This document shows positions 42,516 to 51,808 of a DNA stretch of 64,000 bases, in pieces; within the stretch, counting starts at the first letter, position 1, and every line of letters begins with the position of its first letter. The DNA comes from Nonomuraea corallina (lineage in GTDB: Bacteria; Actinomycetota; Actinomycetes; Streptosporangiales; Streptosporangiaceae). The notes beneath the pieces are model-generated. The model was not told the origin of the DNA. It did not search any database and saw only the letters and a list, made by a program, of their open reading frames with translations. The stretch covers positions 16,002 to 80,001 of the forward strand of contig NZ_JAPNNL010000010.1 of assembly GCF_027620315.1 (NCBI RefSeq), read 5' to 3'. The translations under genes were made by a program, and so were the position numbers.

Positions 42516-43520
42516 GTGGACCTCACGCTCGCCCTTGTCATCGGCGTGGTCGTGGTAGCGCTGATCTTCGACTACACCAACGGCTTCCACGACGCGGCGA
42601 ACGCCATCGCGACCTCCGTCTCGACCCGAGCGCTGACCCCGCGGGCCGCGCTGTTCATGGCGGCGGCGATGAACTTCATCGGCGCCCACCTGGGCACCCA
42701 GGTCGCGCAGACGGTCGGCAAGGGCATCATCGACGCGCCTCAGGGCTCGCACGGCCTGGTGATCGTGGCGTCGGGACTGATCGGCGCGATCACGTGGAAC
42801 ATGGTCACGTGGTACTTCGGTCTGCCTTCCTCCTCCAGTCACGCGCTCATCGGCGGCCTGATCGGCTCGGCGCTCGCGTCGGCCAGCGTCGTCCACTGGG
42901 ACGGCGTGGTGGACAAGGTGGTCATCCCGATGATCCTGTCGCCGCTGGTGGGGTTCAGCCTCGCCGCGACGATCATGATCGCGATTTACTGGATCTTCCG
43001 GCACGCGCAGCCCGGCAAGACCAACCGGGGGTTCCGCTACGCGCAGACGGTCTCGGCGGCGGCGATGGCGCTCGGTCACGGGTTGCAGGACGCGCAGAAG
43101 ACCATGGGTGTGATCTTCCTGGCGCTCGTGGTCGGCGGCTACACGGCGCCGTCGGATCCGATTCCGCAGTGGGTGATCCTGGCCGCGGCGGCCGCGATCT
43201 CGCTGGGCACGTACGCGGGCGGGTGGCGCATCATGCGCACGCTCGGCCGCCGCATCATCGCGCTCGACCCGCCGCAGGGCTTCGCCGCCGAGAGCGCGGC
43301 GGCGACAGTCCTGTACGGGGCGGCGATCGGGTTCGGCGCGCCCATCTCGACCACGCACACGATCACCTCGGCGATCATGGGTGTGGGCTCGACCAAGCGG
43401 CTGTCGGCCGTGCGGTGGGGGGTCGCGGGCAACATCGTGACCGCCTGGATCCTCACGATCCCGGCTGCGGCTCTGGTGGCGGCTCTGTCGTACTACGCCC
43501 TGCACTGGGCGGTGGAGTAG
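42516..43520 (+). CDS. pit: Inorganic phosphate transporter (Pit family)
   Basis: 334 residues with about ten membrane helices. The two Pit signature repeats are seen as FDYTNGFHDAANAIATSVSTR near 20-40 with GLPSSSSHALIGGL, and the second GFGAPISTTHTITSAI. Low-affinity, proton-coupled uptake of metal-phosphate. In an operon with the PhoU-like gene. Its 3' end overlaps the convergent mshD gene by 68 bases. Confidence 0.94.
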   Translation: MDLTLALVIGVVVVALIFDYTNGFHDAANAIATSVSTRALTPRAALFMAAAMNFIGAHLGTQVAQTVGKGIIDAPQGSHGLVIVASGLIGAITWNMVTWYFGLPSSSSHALIGGLIGSALASASVVHWDGVVDKVVIPMILSPLVGFSLAATIMIAIYWIFRHAQPGKTNRGFRYAQTVSAAAMALGHGLQDAQKTMGVIFLALVVGGYTAPSDPIPQWVILAAAAAISLGTYAGGWRIMRTLGRRIIALDPPQGFAAESAAATVLYGAAIGFGAPISTTHTITSAIMGVGSTKRLSAVRWGVAGNIVTAWILTIPAAALVAALSYYALHWAVE

Positions 43521-44415
43521 CCGCGTACATCACGTCGACGTCCCAGCGGGCGAACCCGAGCGACTCGTACAGGCGGATGGCCGCCGTGTTGGTCTCGTCC
43601 ACGTAGAGCATGGCCTGGGCGAGGCCACGCGAGCGCAGGTGCTCCAGACCGGTCAGGGTGAGCGCCTTGCCGAGGCCGGTGCCCTGCTGGGACGGGTCGA
43701 CGCCGACGACGTAGACCTCGCCGAGCGGCTCGTGGCCGTGCTCGTCGGATCCGTGGATCTTGGTCCAGTGGAAGCCGACGAGCCGGTCGCCGCGGAAGGC
43801 CAGGAAGAACCCGTCGGGGTCGAACCACGGCTCGCGCTCGCGCCGCGACACGTCGTCCAGGGTCCAGGCGCCCTGCTCGGGGTGGTGGGCGAAGGCGGCG
43901 GCGTTCACCTTGAGCCACGCCTCCTCGTCCTGGCCGGGCACGAACGTGCGGAGCGTGACGCCTTCCGGCAGGGTGGCCTCGGGGATCGGGGCGTAGAGGG
44001 AGCGCCGCATCTGCCACAGCGAGCGGGCGCGCGCGAGCCCCAGGGACGCCGCCAGCGCCTCGGCGCCGGGGTGTCCGCCGTGCGCCCAGAGCCGCAGCCT
44101 GCCGCCCGCCAGGTCCAGCACGGCGCGCAGCAGCTCCCCGCCGTGGCCGCGGCCCCGGTGGGCCGGGTGGATGACCAGCTCGCCGCTGGGACCCTCCACC
44201 TCGTCCGTGGGGTCCACGTGCGCGTATCCGACGAGCCCGTCCGCGTACAGCAGCACCGAGCGGGCGCGCGGGTCGCCGCCGTAGCGCAGGTGCAGCATCA
44301 CGTGCTCGTTGAGGGGACGGACGCGGTCGCCCTCCGTCGCCGCTTCGACGACACCCAGGACGTCGGCGATTTCCTGGTCGTCCAGCCGTTCTCTGACCTT
44401 CACGTGCGTACTCAC
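43453..44415 (-). CDS. mshD: Mycothiol synthase
   Basis: 320 residues with two GNAT domains. The N-terminal repeat has ELVIHPAHRGRGHGGELLRA; the C-terminal, catalytic one has EVYVVGVDPSQQGTGLGKAL and LYVDETNTAAIRLYESLGF, matching MshD. It acetylates the cysteine amine of Cys-GlcN-Ins with acetyl-CoA, the last step of mycothiol synthesis. This gene ties the sequence to Actinobacteria. It overlaps the convergent phosphate transporter gene by 68 bases. Confidence 0.95.
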   Translation of the reverse strand: MSTHVKVRERLDDQEIADVLGVVEAATEGDRVRPLNEHVMLHLRYGGDPRARSVLLYADGLVGYAHVDPTDEVEGPSGELVIHPAHRGRGHGGELLRAVLDLAGGRLRLWAHGGHPGAEALAASLGLARARSLWQMRRSLYAPIPEATLPEGVTLRTFVPGQDEEAWLKVNAAAFAHHPEQGAWTLDDVSRREREPWFDPDGFFLAFRGDRLVGFHWTKIHGSDEHGHEPLGEVYVVGVDPSQQGTGLGKALTLTGLEHLRSRGLAQAMLYVDETNTAAIRLYESLGFARWDVDVMYAATPPPSAGRSTTEPPPEPQPGS

Positions 44416-44523
44416 AGCTCGAACTCTAGGCGGACAACTGGCAAATACCGCCAGCCGGGAACCCGATGAATCGTTACCTTTGCGACATTGGCTCCATAGG
44501 TTGTCGCCGTAACGTCAGGGGCC

Positions 44524-46311
44524 ATGACGTCCCGTTCACTCTTCCGGCTGGGACTCGCCGGAGCGGTCGCCGCAGGCGGCATTCTGCTCGCCGGGCTTCC
44601 GGCAGACGCGAGCAAGGCGCCCAAGCCACGGACGGTCCCCGTCCGGCTGCTCTCCCTGAACGACTTCCACGGCCATCTCGAACCCCCGACCGGGTCATCC
44701 GGCCGGATGGTCGACGAGCACGGCGCGACCGTCGAGGCGGGCGGCGCCGCGTACGTGGCCACGCACCTGAAGGCCCTGGCCGACAGGAACACGATCGCGG
44801 TGGCCCAGGGCGACCTCATCGGCGCCACCCCGCTCATCTCGGCCGCCTACCACGACGAGCCGACGGTCGAGCTGATGGGCAGGCTCGGGCTCAAGGTGGC
44901 CGCGGTCGGCAACCACGAGTTCGACGAGGGGTACGACGAGCTGCGGCGGATCATGAAGGGTGGCTGCCACCCGGTGGACGGCTGCTCCCCCGCCGGCGAG
45001 TGGAAGGGCGCCGCCTTCGACTACGTGGGCGCCAACGTGCTCCTCAAGAACCGGCACGAGCGCACCGACGCGCTGTCGGCGCTCGGCACCAGCCCGCAGA
45101 TCAAGAAGCTGATGGCCGACTGGGGCGTGCCCGCGCTGCCCCCGGTCAGCGTCAAGTGGATGAACGGGGTGCCGATCGGCTTCATCGGCCTGGTCACGCA
45201 GACCACGCCGACGATCGTCACCGCCGAGGGCATCAAGGACATCAAGTTCGTCGACGAGGTCAAGGCCGCGAACGTGGCCTCGAAGCTGCTCAAGCTCGTC
45301 GGCGTGAAGGCGCAGGTCGTGCTCGTGCACGAGGGCGACCAGGTGACGCCGAACCAGTCGCCCGACGCGTGCAGCGCCGTCCCGGGCGCGGGCAACCGGA
45401 TCGCCACCCAGGTGGACGCCGAGATCGACCTCGTGCTCAGCGGCCACTCGCACCAGGCGTACCTGTGCACGGTCAAGGACCCGCGGGGCCGTGACCGGCT
45501 GTACTCCCAGGGCGGCTCGTTCGGCCGGGTCATCACCCAGGTGGACCTCAAGGTCGACCTCCGCACCCGGGACATCGACCGGTCCACGGTCGTGGCCGAC
45601 AACCACGTCGTGACCCGCACGGTCGATCCCGACCCGGAGATCAGCGCGTTCGTGCAGACGTGGAAGGACCGCGTCTCGGAGGTGGCCAACCGGCCCGTCG
45701 GCACGATCACCGCGGACATCGTGAACACCGCGGCCCCGTCCGGCGAGTCGCCGCTCGGCAACCTGATCGCCGACTCCCAGCTGGCGGCGACCAGGACCGG
45801 CGGCAACGCGCAGATCGCGCTGATGAACCCGGGCGGGGTGCGCGCCTCGCTGAGCTACGCCAGCTCGCCGGCCGGTGAGGGCGACAGCGTCGTCACCTAC
45901 GGCGAGGCGTTCACGGTCCAGCCGTTCAACAACCTGACGCAGGTGATCACGCTGACCGGGGCGCAGCTGAAGACGGCGCTGGAGCAGCAGTTCACCGGCG
46001 GCCCGAACAACCAGCCGTTCAACCGGATCCTGCAGCCGTCGGCGAACCTGACCTACACCTACAGCCAGAGCGCCCCGTGGGGCTCCAAGGTCTCCGCCCT
46101 CATGATCGACGGTCAGCCGGTGACCGACACCCAGACGATCCGGGTGGCGCTGAACAACTTCCTGGTCGGCGGCGGTGACGCGTTCCCGGTGTTCACCGAG
46201 GGCACGGAGCTGTGGAGCGGCCCGCTCGACATCGACGCGTTCGTCGACTATCTCGGTCAGAACAACCCGATCGCGCCTCCGGCCACGAACCGGATCACCG
46301 TGACCGGCTGA
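44524..46311 (+). CDS. Secreted 5'-nucleotidase/2',3'-cyclic phosphodiesterase family metallophosphatase
   Basis: 595 residues. Sec signal peptide at 1-29 (RLGLAGAVAAGGILLAGLPADA). The metallophosphatase domain has LSLNDFHGHLEP, AVGNHEFDEG and LVLSGHSH as metal sites; the 5_nucleotid_C domain begins near 390 and holds NPGGVRASL and the aromatic pair region YGEAFTVQPFNN. It releases phosphate from extracellular nucleotides. Monocistronic, followed by a strong terminator. Its position close to the phosphate transporter suggests a link to phosphate supply. Confidence 0.93.
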   Translation: MTSRSLFRLGLAGAVAAGGILLAGLPADASKAPKPRTVPVRLLSLNDFHGHLEPPTGSSGRMVDEHGATVEAGGAAYVATHLKALADRNTIAVAQGDLIGATPLISAAYHDEPTVELMGRLGLKVAAVGNHEFDEGYDELRRIMKGGCHPVDGCSPAGEWKGAAFDYVGANVLLKNRHERTDALSALGTSPQIKKLMADWGVPALPPVSVKWMNGVPIGFIGLVTQTTPTIVTAEGIKDIKFVDEVKAANVASKLLKLVGVKAQVVLVHEGDQVTPNQSPDACSAVPGAGNRIATQVDAEIDLVLSGHSHQAYLCTVKDPRGRDRLYSQGGSFGRVITQVDLKVDLRTRDIDRSTVVADNHVVTRTVDPDPEISAFVQTWKDRVSEVANRPVGTITADIVNTAAPSGESPLGNLIADSQLAATRTGGNAQIALMNPGGVRASLSYASSPAGEGDSVVTYGEAFTVQPFNNLTQVITLTGAQLKTALEQQFTGGPNNQPFNRILQPSANLTYTYSQSAPWGSKVSALMIDGQPVTDTQTIRVALNNFLVGGGDAFPVFTEGTELWSGPLDIDAFVDYLGQNNPIAPPATNRITVTG

Positions 46312-46327
46312 CCTCCGGACGCGCGAA

Positions 46328-46379
46328 AGGGCCCGCTTCCCGTAACTGACGCCCCTGAAACCCACGGGAAGCGGGCCCT
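46328..46379 (+). terminator. Strong hairpin terminator
   Basis: Perfect 16-bp stem AGGGCCCGCTTCCCGT (46328-46343) / ACGGGAAGCGGGCCCT (46364-46379) with a 20-nt loop, followed by CCCTTTTC. Terminates the 5'-nucleotidase message. Confidence 0.85.
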
Positions 46380-46514
46380 GGTCCCTTTTCGCGACAACCT
46401 CCGACCCGCCTCTGCCCGGTGATCTCGGGCTTAATCCTCGGGTTTCGCTTTGAGCGATTCCGCTGTCGGCTGCGCGGGGTTCCGCCCTGCCGCGGGCGGC
46501 GCGACAGTGAGCGG

Positions 46515-47492
46515 ATGAGATTACTGGTATTGGGCGGGACCGAGTTCGTGGGCCGGGCGTTCGTGTCGGAGGCGCTGGCCCTCGGCCACGACGTGACGGT
46601 GTTCAACCGGGGCACCCACGAGCCGCCCGCCGGGGTGACCGCGCTGCGTGGCGACCGGACCCGGCCAGGAGGGCTCGACGCGCTGGCCGGCGGCGAGTGG
46701 GACGTGGTGGCCGACACCTGGTCGTGGGCGCCGTCCGCGGTGCGCGACGCCGCATCACTGCTCGCCGACCGGGCCGGCCGTTACGTGTACGTGTCGAGCC
46801 GGTCCGTCTACGCCGAGCCCGTGCCGTACGGGGCCGACGAAACCGCGCCCGTCGTCGAGGGGTCGCCCGACGGCGGCGAGGACGGGTACGCCGAGATGAA
46901 GGCGGGCGGCGAGCTGGCCGCGACCGCGGCGTTCGGCGATCGGACGCTGCTCGCCCGCGCCGGGCTGGTCCTCGGGCCGCACGAGAACATCGGGCGGCTG
47001 CCCTGGTGGCTGTCCAGGATCGCGCGGGGCGGGCCGGTGCTCGCGCCCGCGCCCCCGAGCCTGGGCCTGCAGTACGTGGACGCCCGCGACCTGGCCCGCT
47101 GGTGCCTCGAAGCCGCGCTCGACGGGGTCGGCGGCGCCTTCAACGTGGTGAGCCCGCCGGGGTTCACCACCATGCGGGAGCTGCTGGAGACGTGCGTGCG
47201 GGTCACCGGGTCCGACGCCGAGCTGCGCTGGACGAGCGAGGAGGCGATCCTGGCGGCGGGCGTGCGGCCGTGGATCGGCCTGCCCATCTGGCTGACCGGC
47301 GACGACTACGCGTTCATGCACGGCGGCGACGTGTCCAGGGCGGTGGCGGCGGGGCTGCGCTGCCGGCCCGTCGAGGAGACCGTGGCCGACACCTGGGCCT
47401 GGCTGCGGAGCATCGGCGGGCGGGCGCCCCAGCGGCCCGACCGGCCCGCCGTCGGCCTCGATCCGGCGGTGGAGGCCGCCCTGCTGGCCTGA
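46515..47492 (+). CDS. NAD-dependent epimerase/dehydratase family protein (atypical SDR)
   Basis: 325 residues. Cofactor motif LVLGGTEFVGRAFVSEALALG at 3-23 and the DVTVFNRGTHEPP segment are typical of the CSP41/isoflavone-reductase-like extended SDRs in actinomycetes. The catalytic region reads YVYVSSRSVYAEP. ATG 46515 is supported by GTGAGCGG upstream and the immediate Rossmann strand; the frame open to 46419 adds no known domain. It ends one base before the convergent exporter gene. Confidence 0.87.
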   Translation: MRLLVLGGTEFVGRAFVSEALALGHDVTVFNRGTHEPPAGVTALRGDRTRPGGLDALAGGEWDVVADTWSWAPSAVRDAASLLADRAGRYVYVSSRSVYAEPVPYGADETAPVVEGSPDGGEDGYAEMKAGGELAATAAFGDRTLLARAGLVLGPHENIGRLPWWLSRIARGGPVLAPAPPSLGLQYVDARDLARWCLEAALDGVGGAFNVVSPPGFTTMRELLETCVRVTGSDAELRWTSEEAILAAGVRPWIGLPIWLTGDDYAFMHGGDVSRAVAAGLRCRPVEETVADTWAWLRSIGGRAPQRPDRPAVGLDPAVEAALLA

Positions 47493-47493
47493 G

Positions 47494-48867
47494 TCACGGG
47501 CGGCGTAGCAGGTCGTAGAGCGCGGCGGCGAGCGCCGCGCACACGAACAGCACGACGACCGTGAGACCGTGCCTGAAGGCGACCGGCCAGCCCTGGCCGA
47601 GCGCGCCGAAGAAGAGCGAGCCCGCGGCGGCGATGCCGATGGACGAGCCGAGCCGCTGGCCGGTCTGCAGCACGCCCGCCGCGCTCCCGCCGCCCGACGG
47701 CGGCACCTGCGACAGGGTGATCGCCTGGTTGGGCGCGATCGTCAGGCCGCTGCCGACGCCCGCCACGAGCAGCGGCAGCGCGGTCGCCAGCGCGACGTCC
47801 GGGCCGGGCACGAGCAGGGTGACGCCCATCGTGGCCAGCAGGCCGGCGACCACCGTCACCAGGCCGGCCACCACCACCCGCCGGCCCGCGCGGTTCACCA
47901 GCCGCCCGCCGACCAGCGCCGCGCCGGCCGAGCCGACCGCGAACGGCGTGATCGACAGACCGGCCATCAGCGGGCTGTACTGCAGGCCCGCCTGCAGGTA
48001 GAGGGTGAAGATGAAGAAGATCCCGGTGAAGCCGGCGAAGTAGAGCAGCGCGATGGCGGTGCCGAGGCCGTAGGAGCGCACCCCGAACAGCTCCAGGTTG
48101 ACCAGCGGCTCCCGGTGGTAGCGCCGCTCCCAGGCCACGAACCCGGCCAGCAGCGCCAGCGACACCGGGACCAGCAGCCACTTGCCGGCGCCCGGCCACT
48201 GGTGCTGCTGGATGAACGGCAGCAGCAGCACCGTGACGCCCAGCCCGAGCAGCAGCACCCCGACGGGATCCATGCTCTCCCGGTGGCCGTCCACCCGCTC
48301 GGGCCGCGGCAGCAGCCGGTACGCCAGCGGCACCAGGACCAGCCCGATCGGCACGTTCACCAGGAACACCAGCCGCCAGCCGTGATCGGCGCCGAAGGCG
48401 GAGACCAGGGCGCCGCCGATCAGCGGCCCTGCCGCGGTGGACACGCCGATGGTGGCGCCGAGCGCGCCGAACGCCCGCCCCCGCTCCGCGCCCCGGAACA
48501 TCTGCTGGATGAGGCCCGACACCTGCGGGTTGATCAGCCCGGCGGCCAGGCCCTGCAGCAGCCGGGCCACGATCAGCACCGCCATGGTGGAGGCGAACCC
48601 GCACGCGGCGCTGGCGAGCGTGAACAGCCCGACCCCCCACATGAACACCGTCCGCCGGCTGCGCGCGTCACCCAGCCGGCCCGCCGGCACCAGAAGCAGG
48701 CCGAACGTGAGCGCGTACCCCGACAGGATCCACTGCAGCCCCGCCTCCGAGGCGTGCAGGCCCTCCCGGATCGAGGGCAGGGCGACGTTGACGATGCTCA
48801 CGTCGAGCCCGGACATGAAGGCGGCAGCCAGACAGACGGCCAGCGCTTGCTTGCGGGTGTCCGCCAC
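47494..48867 (-). CDS. MFS drug exporter, DHA2 (EmrB/QacA) family
   Basis: 457 residues with about 14 membrane helices. Motif A is GRLGDARSRRTVF, motif C GPLIGGAL, and the first helix carries MSGLDVSIVNVALPSI, the DHA2 motif D1. Drug/proton antiporter in the inner membrane; substrate unknown. It stands alone, with no regulator next to it. Confidence 0.92.
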   Translation of the reverse strand: MADTRKQALAVCLAAAFMSGLDVSIVNVALPSIREGLHASEAGLQWILSGYALTFGLLLVPAGRLGDARSRRTVFMWGVGLFTLASAACGFASTMAVLIVARLLQGLAAGLINPQVSGLIQQMFRGAERGRAFGALGATIGVSTAAGPLIGGALVSAFGADHGWRLVFLVNVPIGLVLVPLAYRLLPRPERVDGHRESMDPVGVLLLGLGVTVLLLPFIQQHQWPGAGKWLLVPVSLALLAGFVAWERRYHREPLVNLELFGVRSYGLGTAIALLYFAGFTGIFFIFTLYLQAGLQYSPLMAGLSITPFAVGSAGAALVGGRLVNRAGRRVVVAGLVTVVAGLLATMGVTLLVPGPDVALATALPLLVAGVGSGLTIAPNQAITLSQVPPSGGGSAAGVLQTGQRLGSSIGIAAAGSLFFGALGQGWPVAFRHGLTVVVLFVCAALAAALYDLLRRP

Positions 48868-49050
48868 GTGCTCCCCCCGGTTCGGTCAGCGGCCGGCACG
48901 TCTTCCGGGCTCACCAGCGCGCAGACCAGATCTCTGCCCGATCCGTACACCCGCCATCCCTCAGCCGCCGATCGGACGCCACCCCGGGTTTCACGATCAC
49001 GAGCGTGGCGGCGCGCCGCCGGTGCGCGACCGAGCGGTTACGCTCAGTGG

Positions 49051-49389
49051 ATGACCCGTGACGCGCGCGAGCAGCTCTGGCTGGTGGCGGCCACGCTGAC
49101 CTGGGCGGTGCTCGCCCTGCTGGCGCCGCCGCTGGTCTGGCTGGTGTTCCCGCTGTTCTTCGGCTTCCTGTACGTGCTGCCGCTGTGGGCGGCGGTGTTC
49201 GGCGTGACGGTGCTGACCTGTGTGAGCGCCGCCATGGCGAGCTGGCACGCGGGCGGGCCGTCGGCCCCGCTGGTCCTCGGTCCGGTGCTGCTGGCGGTCG
49301 CGGCCACGCTGCTGTGGACGCGCCCGGTCAGGGTGTCACGATCGCGAAGCCGGGGACGGGGTCGTCCAGCGCGGCGAACAGGCGCCTGA
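49051..49389 (+). CDS. Small membrane protein of unknown function
   Basis: 112 residues. Three hydrophobic segments at about 8-28, 30-55 and 70-90 (LVWLVFPLFFGFLYVLPLW and LVLGPVLLAVAATLLW), then an Arg-rich C-terminal tail (SRSRSRGRGRPARRTGA). Not recognised. The 3' end overlaps the convergent alkylsulfatase-like gene by 62 bases; the basic tail lies exactly in the overlap. Confidence 0.65.
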   Translation: MTRDAREQLWLVAATLTWAVLALLAPPLVWLVFPLFFGFLYVLPLWAAVFGVTVLTCVSAAMASWHAGGPSAPLVLGPVLLAVAATLLWTRPVRVSRSRSRGRGRPARRTGA

Positions 49390-51097
49390 GGGCCAGCAGG
49401 TCGCCGTCCCTCGACACCTCGCCGACGCCCCGGCCCTCGATCAGGGCGGCGAGCTGGGCCCGGGTGAGCCGGAGCGTGAGGTCTACCGGCCCGTCCGGTG
49501 GGTCGTCCTGCCGGATGAGCGCCCCGTTGGACAGCACCGTGCGGTAGCGGCGGCCCAGGTCGGTCAGGTGCCAGTCGATGGCCAGGCGCTCGTGCCAGGC
49601 CTTCGGGCCGTTCACCCGGACGGCGAGCGCGTCGAAGAGCCGCTCAGGGCTGAGCGCGGCCAGCGCGCCGGGCGCGACGCCCCCACCCGCCGAAGGGGCG
49701 ATCCCCTCCGACAGCTCCAGCGCCCCCATCAGGTACGCGTTGCGCCAGGCGGCGTCGCGAGACCCGTGGCCCAGCCGCGTGTACACCTCGGCCAGCAGGT
49801 CGCGGGCCCGCTTGTTGCCCTCGTCCGCGAAGACCGCGTGGTTGAGCAACTGGGCGGCGAAACGCAGGTCGCCCTCGGCGGCGTACCGCTCGGCCAGCGC
49901 CACCACGGCGGGGCCGCCGCCCAGGCACTCGACGTAGCGGATCGCGCTCTGGCGGGGCGGGTGCTCCCACAGCCGTGCCGGGTTGCCGTCGAACCAGCCC
50001 AGGTAGTGCTGGTAGACGGCCCTGACGACGCCGGGCGCGCCCGGCAGGGCCGCGAGGGCGGGCGGCGGCTGCAGACACTCGGCGATCTCCTCGGCGGTCA
50101 GCCCCTTGTTCATCAGGCGCACGGTCTGGTCGTGCAGGTAGGCGTGCAGGTCCCGGTGCCGCTCCAGCAGGCGGGTGATCTCCCCGGCGCCCCGTACGGT
50201 CCCGTGGTGGGCGGCGAAGGCCACGTCCGCGCGGCCGGCGAAGAGCGTGACGGCCCGGGACAGGCAGCGTGTCCACCGGCGGGGGTCGCACGCGTCCGGC
50301 GGGTCGTCGGGGACGCTCACCGGCAGGCAGAGCGCCCGCCGCTCAGGCAGCAGGAACGCCAGCGCGGCGCCGGGCAGGGGCAGGAAGGCGAACCGCACCC
50401 CGTCGACCGTCTCCTCCTGGCCGGTCCGTTCGATCGCGGCCGTGGGCGGGAGCAGGGAGAGCGTCCCCGCCGAACGAGCCGGGCCGAGCCGTCCTCCCGG
50501 TCCCGCGGGCAGGGCGGGTCCGTACGTGTAGGCGGCCCTGCGGGCGGCGGCCGGGGCGGCGTACAGGAACTCCTCGGCGGCGCGGTCGAGGAAGCCGGCG
50601 GGCGCGAGCACGGGCACGCCGCCGGGGGTGACGCCGCGCGCGCCGCCGAAGCGGTCGGCCCGCGCGCCCGTGTAGACGACGCCGGTGACCGGGCGCTCGC
50701 CCCGATGCCGGCGGTAGAGCCGCAGCCCGGCGACGGCGCACTCGGTGGAGCGCAGCGGGTCCACGACCACGACCCCGGCGTCCCCTTCGACGAGGGTCAG
50801 GTGGCCCAGGTCGAGCCCGCGCACCTGGTAGACGCCCTCGGCCACCTCGTACAGGCCGTGCCGCCCGCGCGCTCCGGTCTCCCGCCACAGGCTGGGGTGC
50901 GCGGTGGCCGGACACTCCCCGTCGCCGCCGTACGAGTCCGCGTCCCACACCACCGTGCCGTCGGCGTCCCTCACCACGGTGGAGGTGAGCGGCGCGACGA
51001 ACCCCACGCCCGCGTCGTCCGGCTCGTATGGAAGCTCGGCCATGCAGGTGAAGTGCCCGGAAAGTAGGAAATCACAGTCAACGTACGTCCGAAACAC
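49328..51097 (-). CDS. Alkylsulfatase-like protein with degenerate metallo-beta-lactamase site
   Basis: 589 residues (GTG 51097 with AAGGGAGG 6 bases upstream). The order MBL domain, helical dimerisation domain (HAYLHDQTVRLMNKGLTAEE), SCP2-like domain (last 120 residues) is that of SdsA1/BDS1-type alkylsulfatases. The Zn motif expected as HxHxDHFGG reads TGARADRFGG (about 143-152), so three His are lost, and the TEAPAE segment with its Glu ligands is replaced by GAALAF. Only the Asp and a downstream AHHG remain. Hydrolysis of sulfate esters is therefore doubtful; a binding or scaffold role is possible. Confidence 0.8.
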   Translation of the reverse strand: MFRTYVDCDFLLSGHFTCMAELPYEPDDAGVGFVAPLTSTVVRDADGTVVWDADSYGGDGECPATAHPSLWRETGARGRHGLYEVAEGVYQVRGLDLGHLTLVEGDAGVVVVDPLRSTECAVAGLRLYRRHRGERPVTGVVYTGARADRFGGARGVTPGGVPVLAPAGFLDRAAEEFLYAAPAAARRAAYTYGPALPAGPGGRLGPARSAGTLSLLPPTAAIERTGQEETVDGVRFAFLPLPGAALAFLLPERRALCLPVSVPDDPPDACDPRRWTRCLSRAVTLFAGRADVAFAAHHGTVRGAGEITRLLERHRDLHAYLHDQTVRLMNKGLTAEEIAECLQPPPALAALPGAPGVVRAVYQHYLGWFDGNPARLWEHPPRQSAIRYVECLGGGPAVVALAERYAAEGDLRFAAQLLNHAVFADEGNKRARDLLAEVYTRLGHGSRDAAWRNAYLMGALELSEGIAPSAGGGVAPGALAALSPERLFDALAVRVNGPKAWHERLAIDWHLTDLGRRYRTVLSNGALIRQDDPPDGPVDLTLRLTRAQLAALIEGRGVGEVSRDGDLLALRRLFAALDDPVPGFAIVTP

Positions 51098-51166
51098 CAT
51101 GAACCTCCCTTGGATTGACTTTTCGGGAAATAGTGGACATCTGGTGGCTTGGGTAGGTTCTGGGGC

Positions 51167-51808
51167 GTGGAAGCCTGCGTGTTCGATCTCGACGGTGTGC
51201 TGGTCGACTCCGAGCCGGTCTGGGAGGAGGTGCGGCGCGCCTTCGTCGCCGAGCACGGCGGCACCTGGCGCGCCGACACCCAGTCCCGCCTCATGGGCAT
51301 GAGCACCGGCGAATGGTCGGCGTACCTGCACGAGCTCGGCGCCCGGTTCCCGCCGGACGAGATCGCCCGGCGGGTCGTCGACCTGATGGCCGAGCGCTAC
51401 CGCGACCACCTGCCCCTGATGCGCGGCGCCCCTGAGGCCGTGCGGCGGCTCGCCGACCACTTCACGCTCGGGCTGGCCAGCTCCTCTCCCCGGCGGCTCA
51501 TCGACGTGGTCCTGGAGTCCGGGGACCTGCACGACTGCTTCGACGCCACCGTCTCCACCGAGGAGGTGGCCCGCGGCAAGCCCGCGCCCGACGGCTACCT
51601 GGAGGCGGCCAGACGGCTGGGCGTCGAGCCGGGCGCATGCGTGGCGGTGGAGGACTCCGCCAACGGGCTGCGCTCGGCCGACGCGGCGGGCATGCGGGTC
51701 GTCGCCGTCCCCCATCCTCGCTACCCGCCCGGCCCGGACGCGCTCGCCCTCGCCTGGCGGGTGGTCGACGACCTGGACGCGCTGACCCCTGAGCTGCTCG
51801 GCGGGTGA
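51167..51808 (+). CDS. HAD-family hydrolase (beta-phosphoglucomutase/phosphatase-like)
   Basis: 213 residues. HAD motifs: I FDLDGVLVDSEP (nucleophile Asp near 7), II in GLASSSPR, III in ARGKPAPDGYL, IV in AVEDSANGLRSA, with a helical cap (about 17-80). Probably a sugar-phosphate phosphatase or mutase. GTG 51167 is chosen because the first strand follows directly; TTG 51149 is the alternative. The stop overlaps the start of the next gene by 4 bases (GTGA), so the two are coupled. Confidence 0.88.
   Translation: MEACVFDLDGVLVDSEPVWEEVRRAFVAEHGGTWRADTQSRLMGMSTGEWSAYLHELGARFPPDEIARRVVDLMAERYRDHLPLMRGAPEAVRRLADHFTLGLASSSPRRLIDVVLESGDLHDCFDATVSTEEVARGKPAPDGYLEAARRLGVEPGACVAVEDSANGLRSADAAGMRVVAVPHPRYPPGPDALALAWRVVDDLDALTPELLGG

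Noticed and set aside
51098..51715. N-terminal extension of the alkylsulfatase-like frame
   Set aside because: It lies opposite the HAD hydrolase gene and has no family similarity; the AAGGGAGG site marks the start near 51097.
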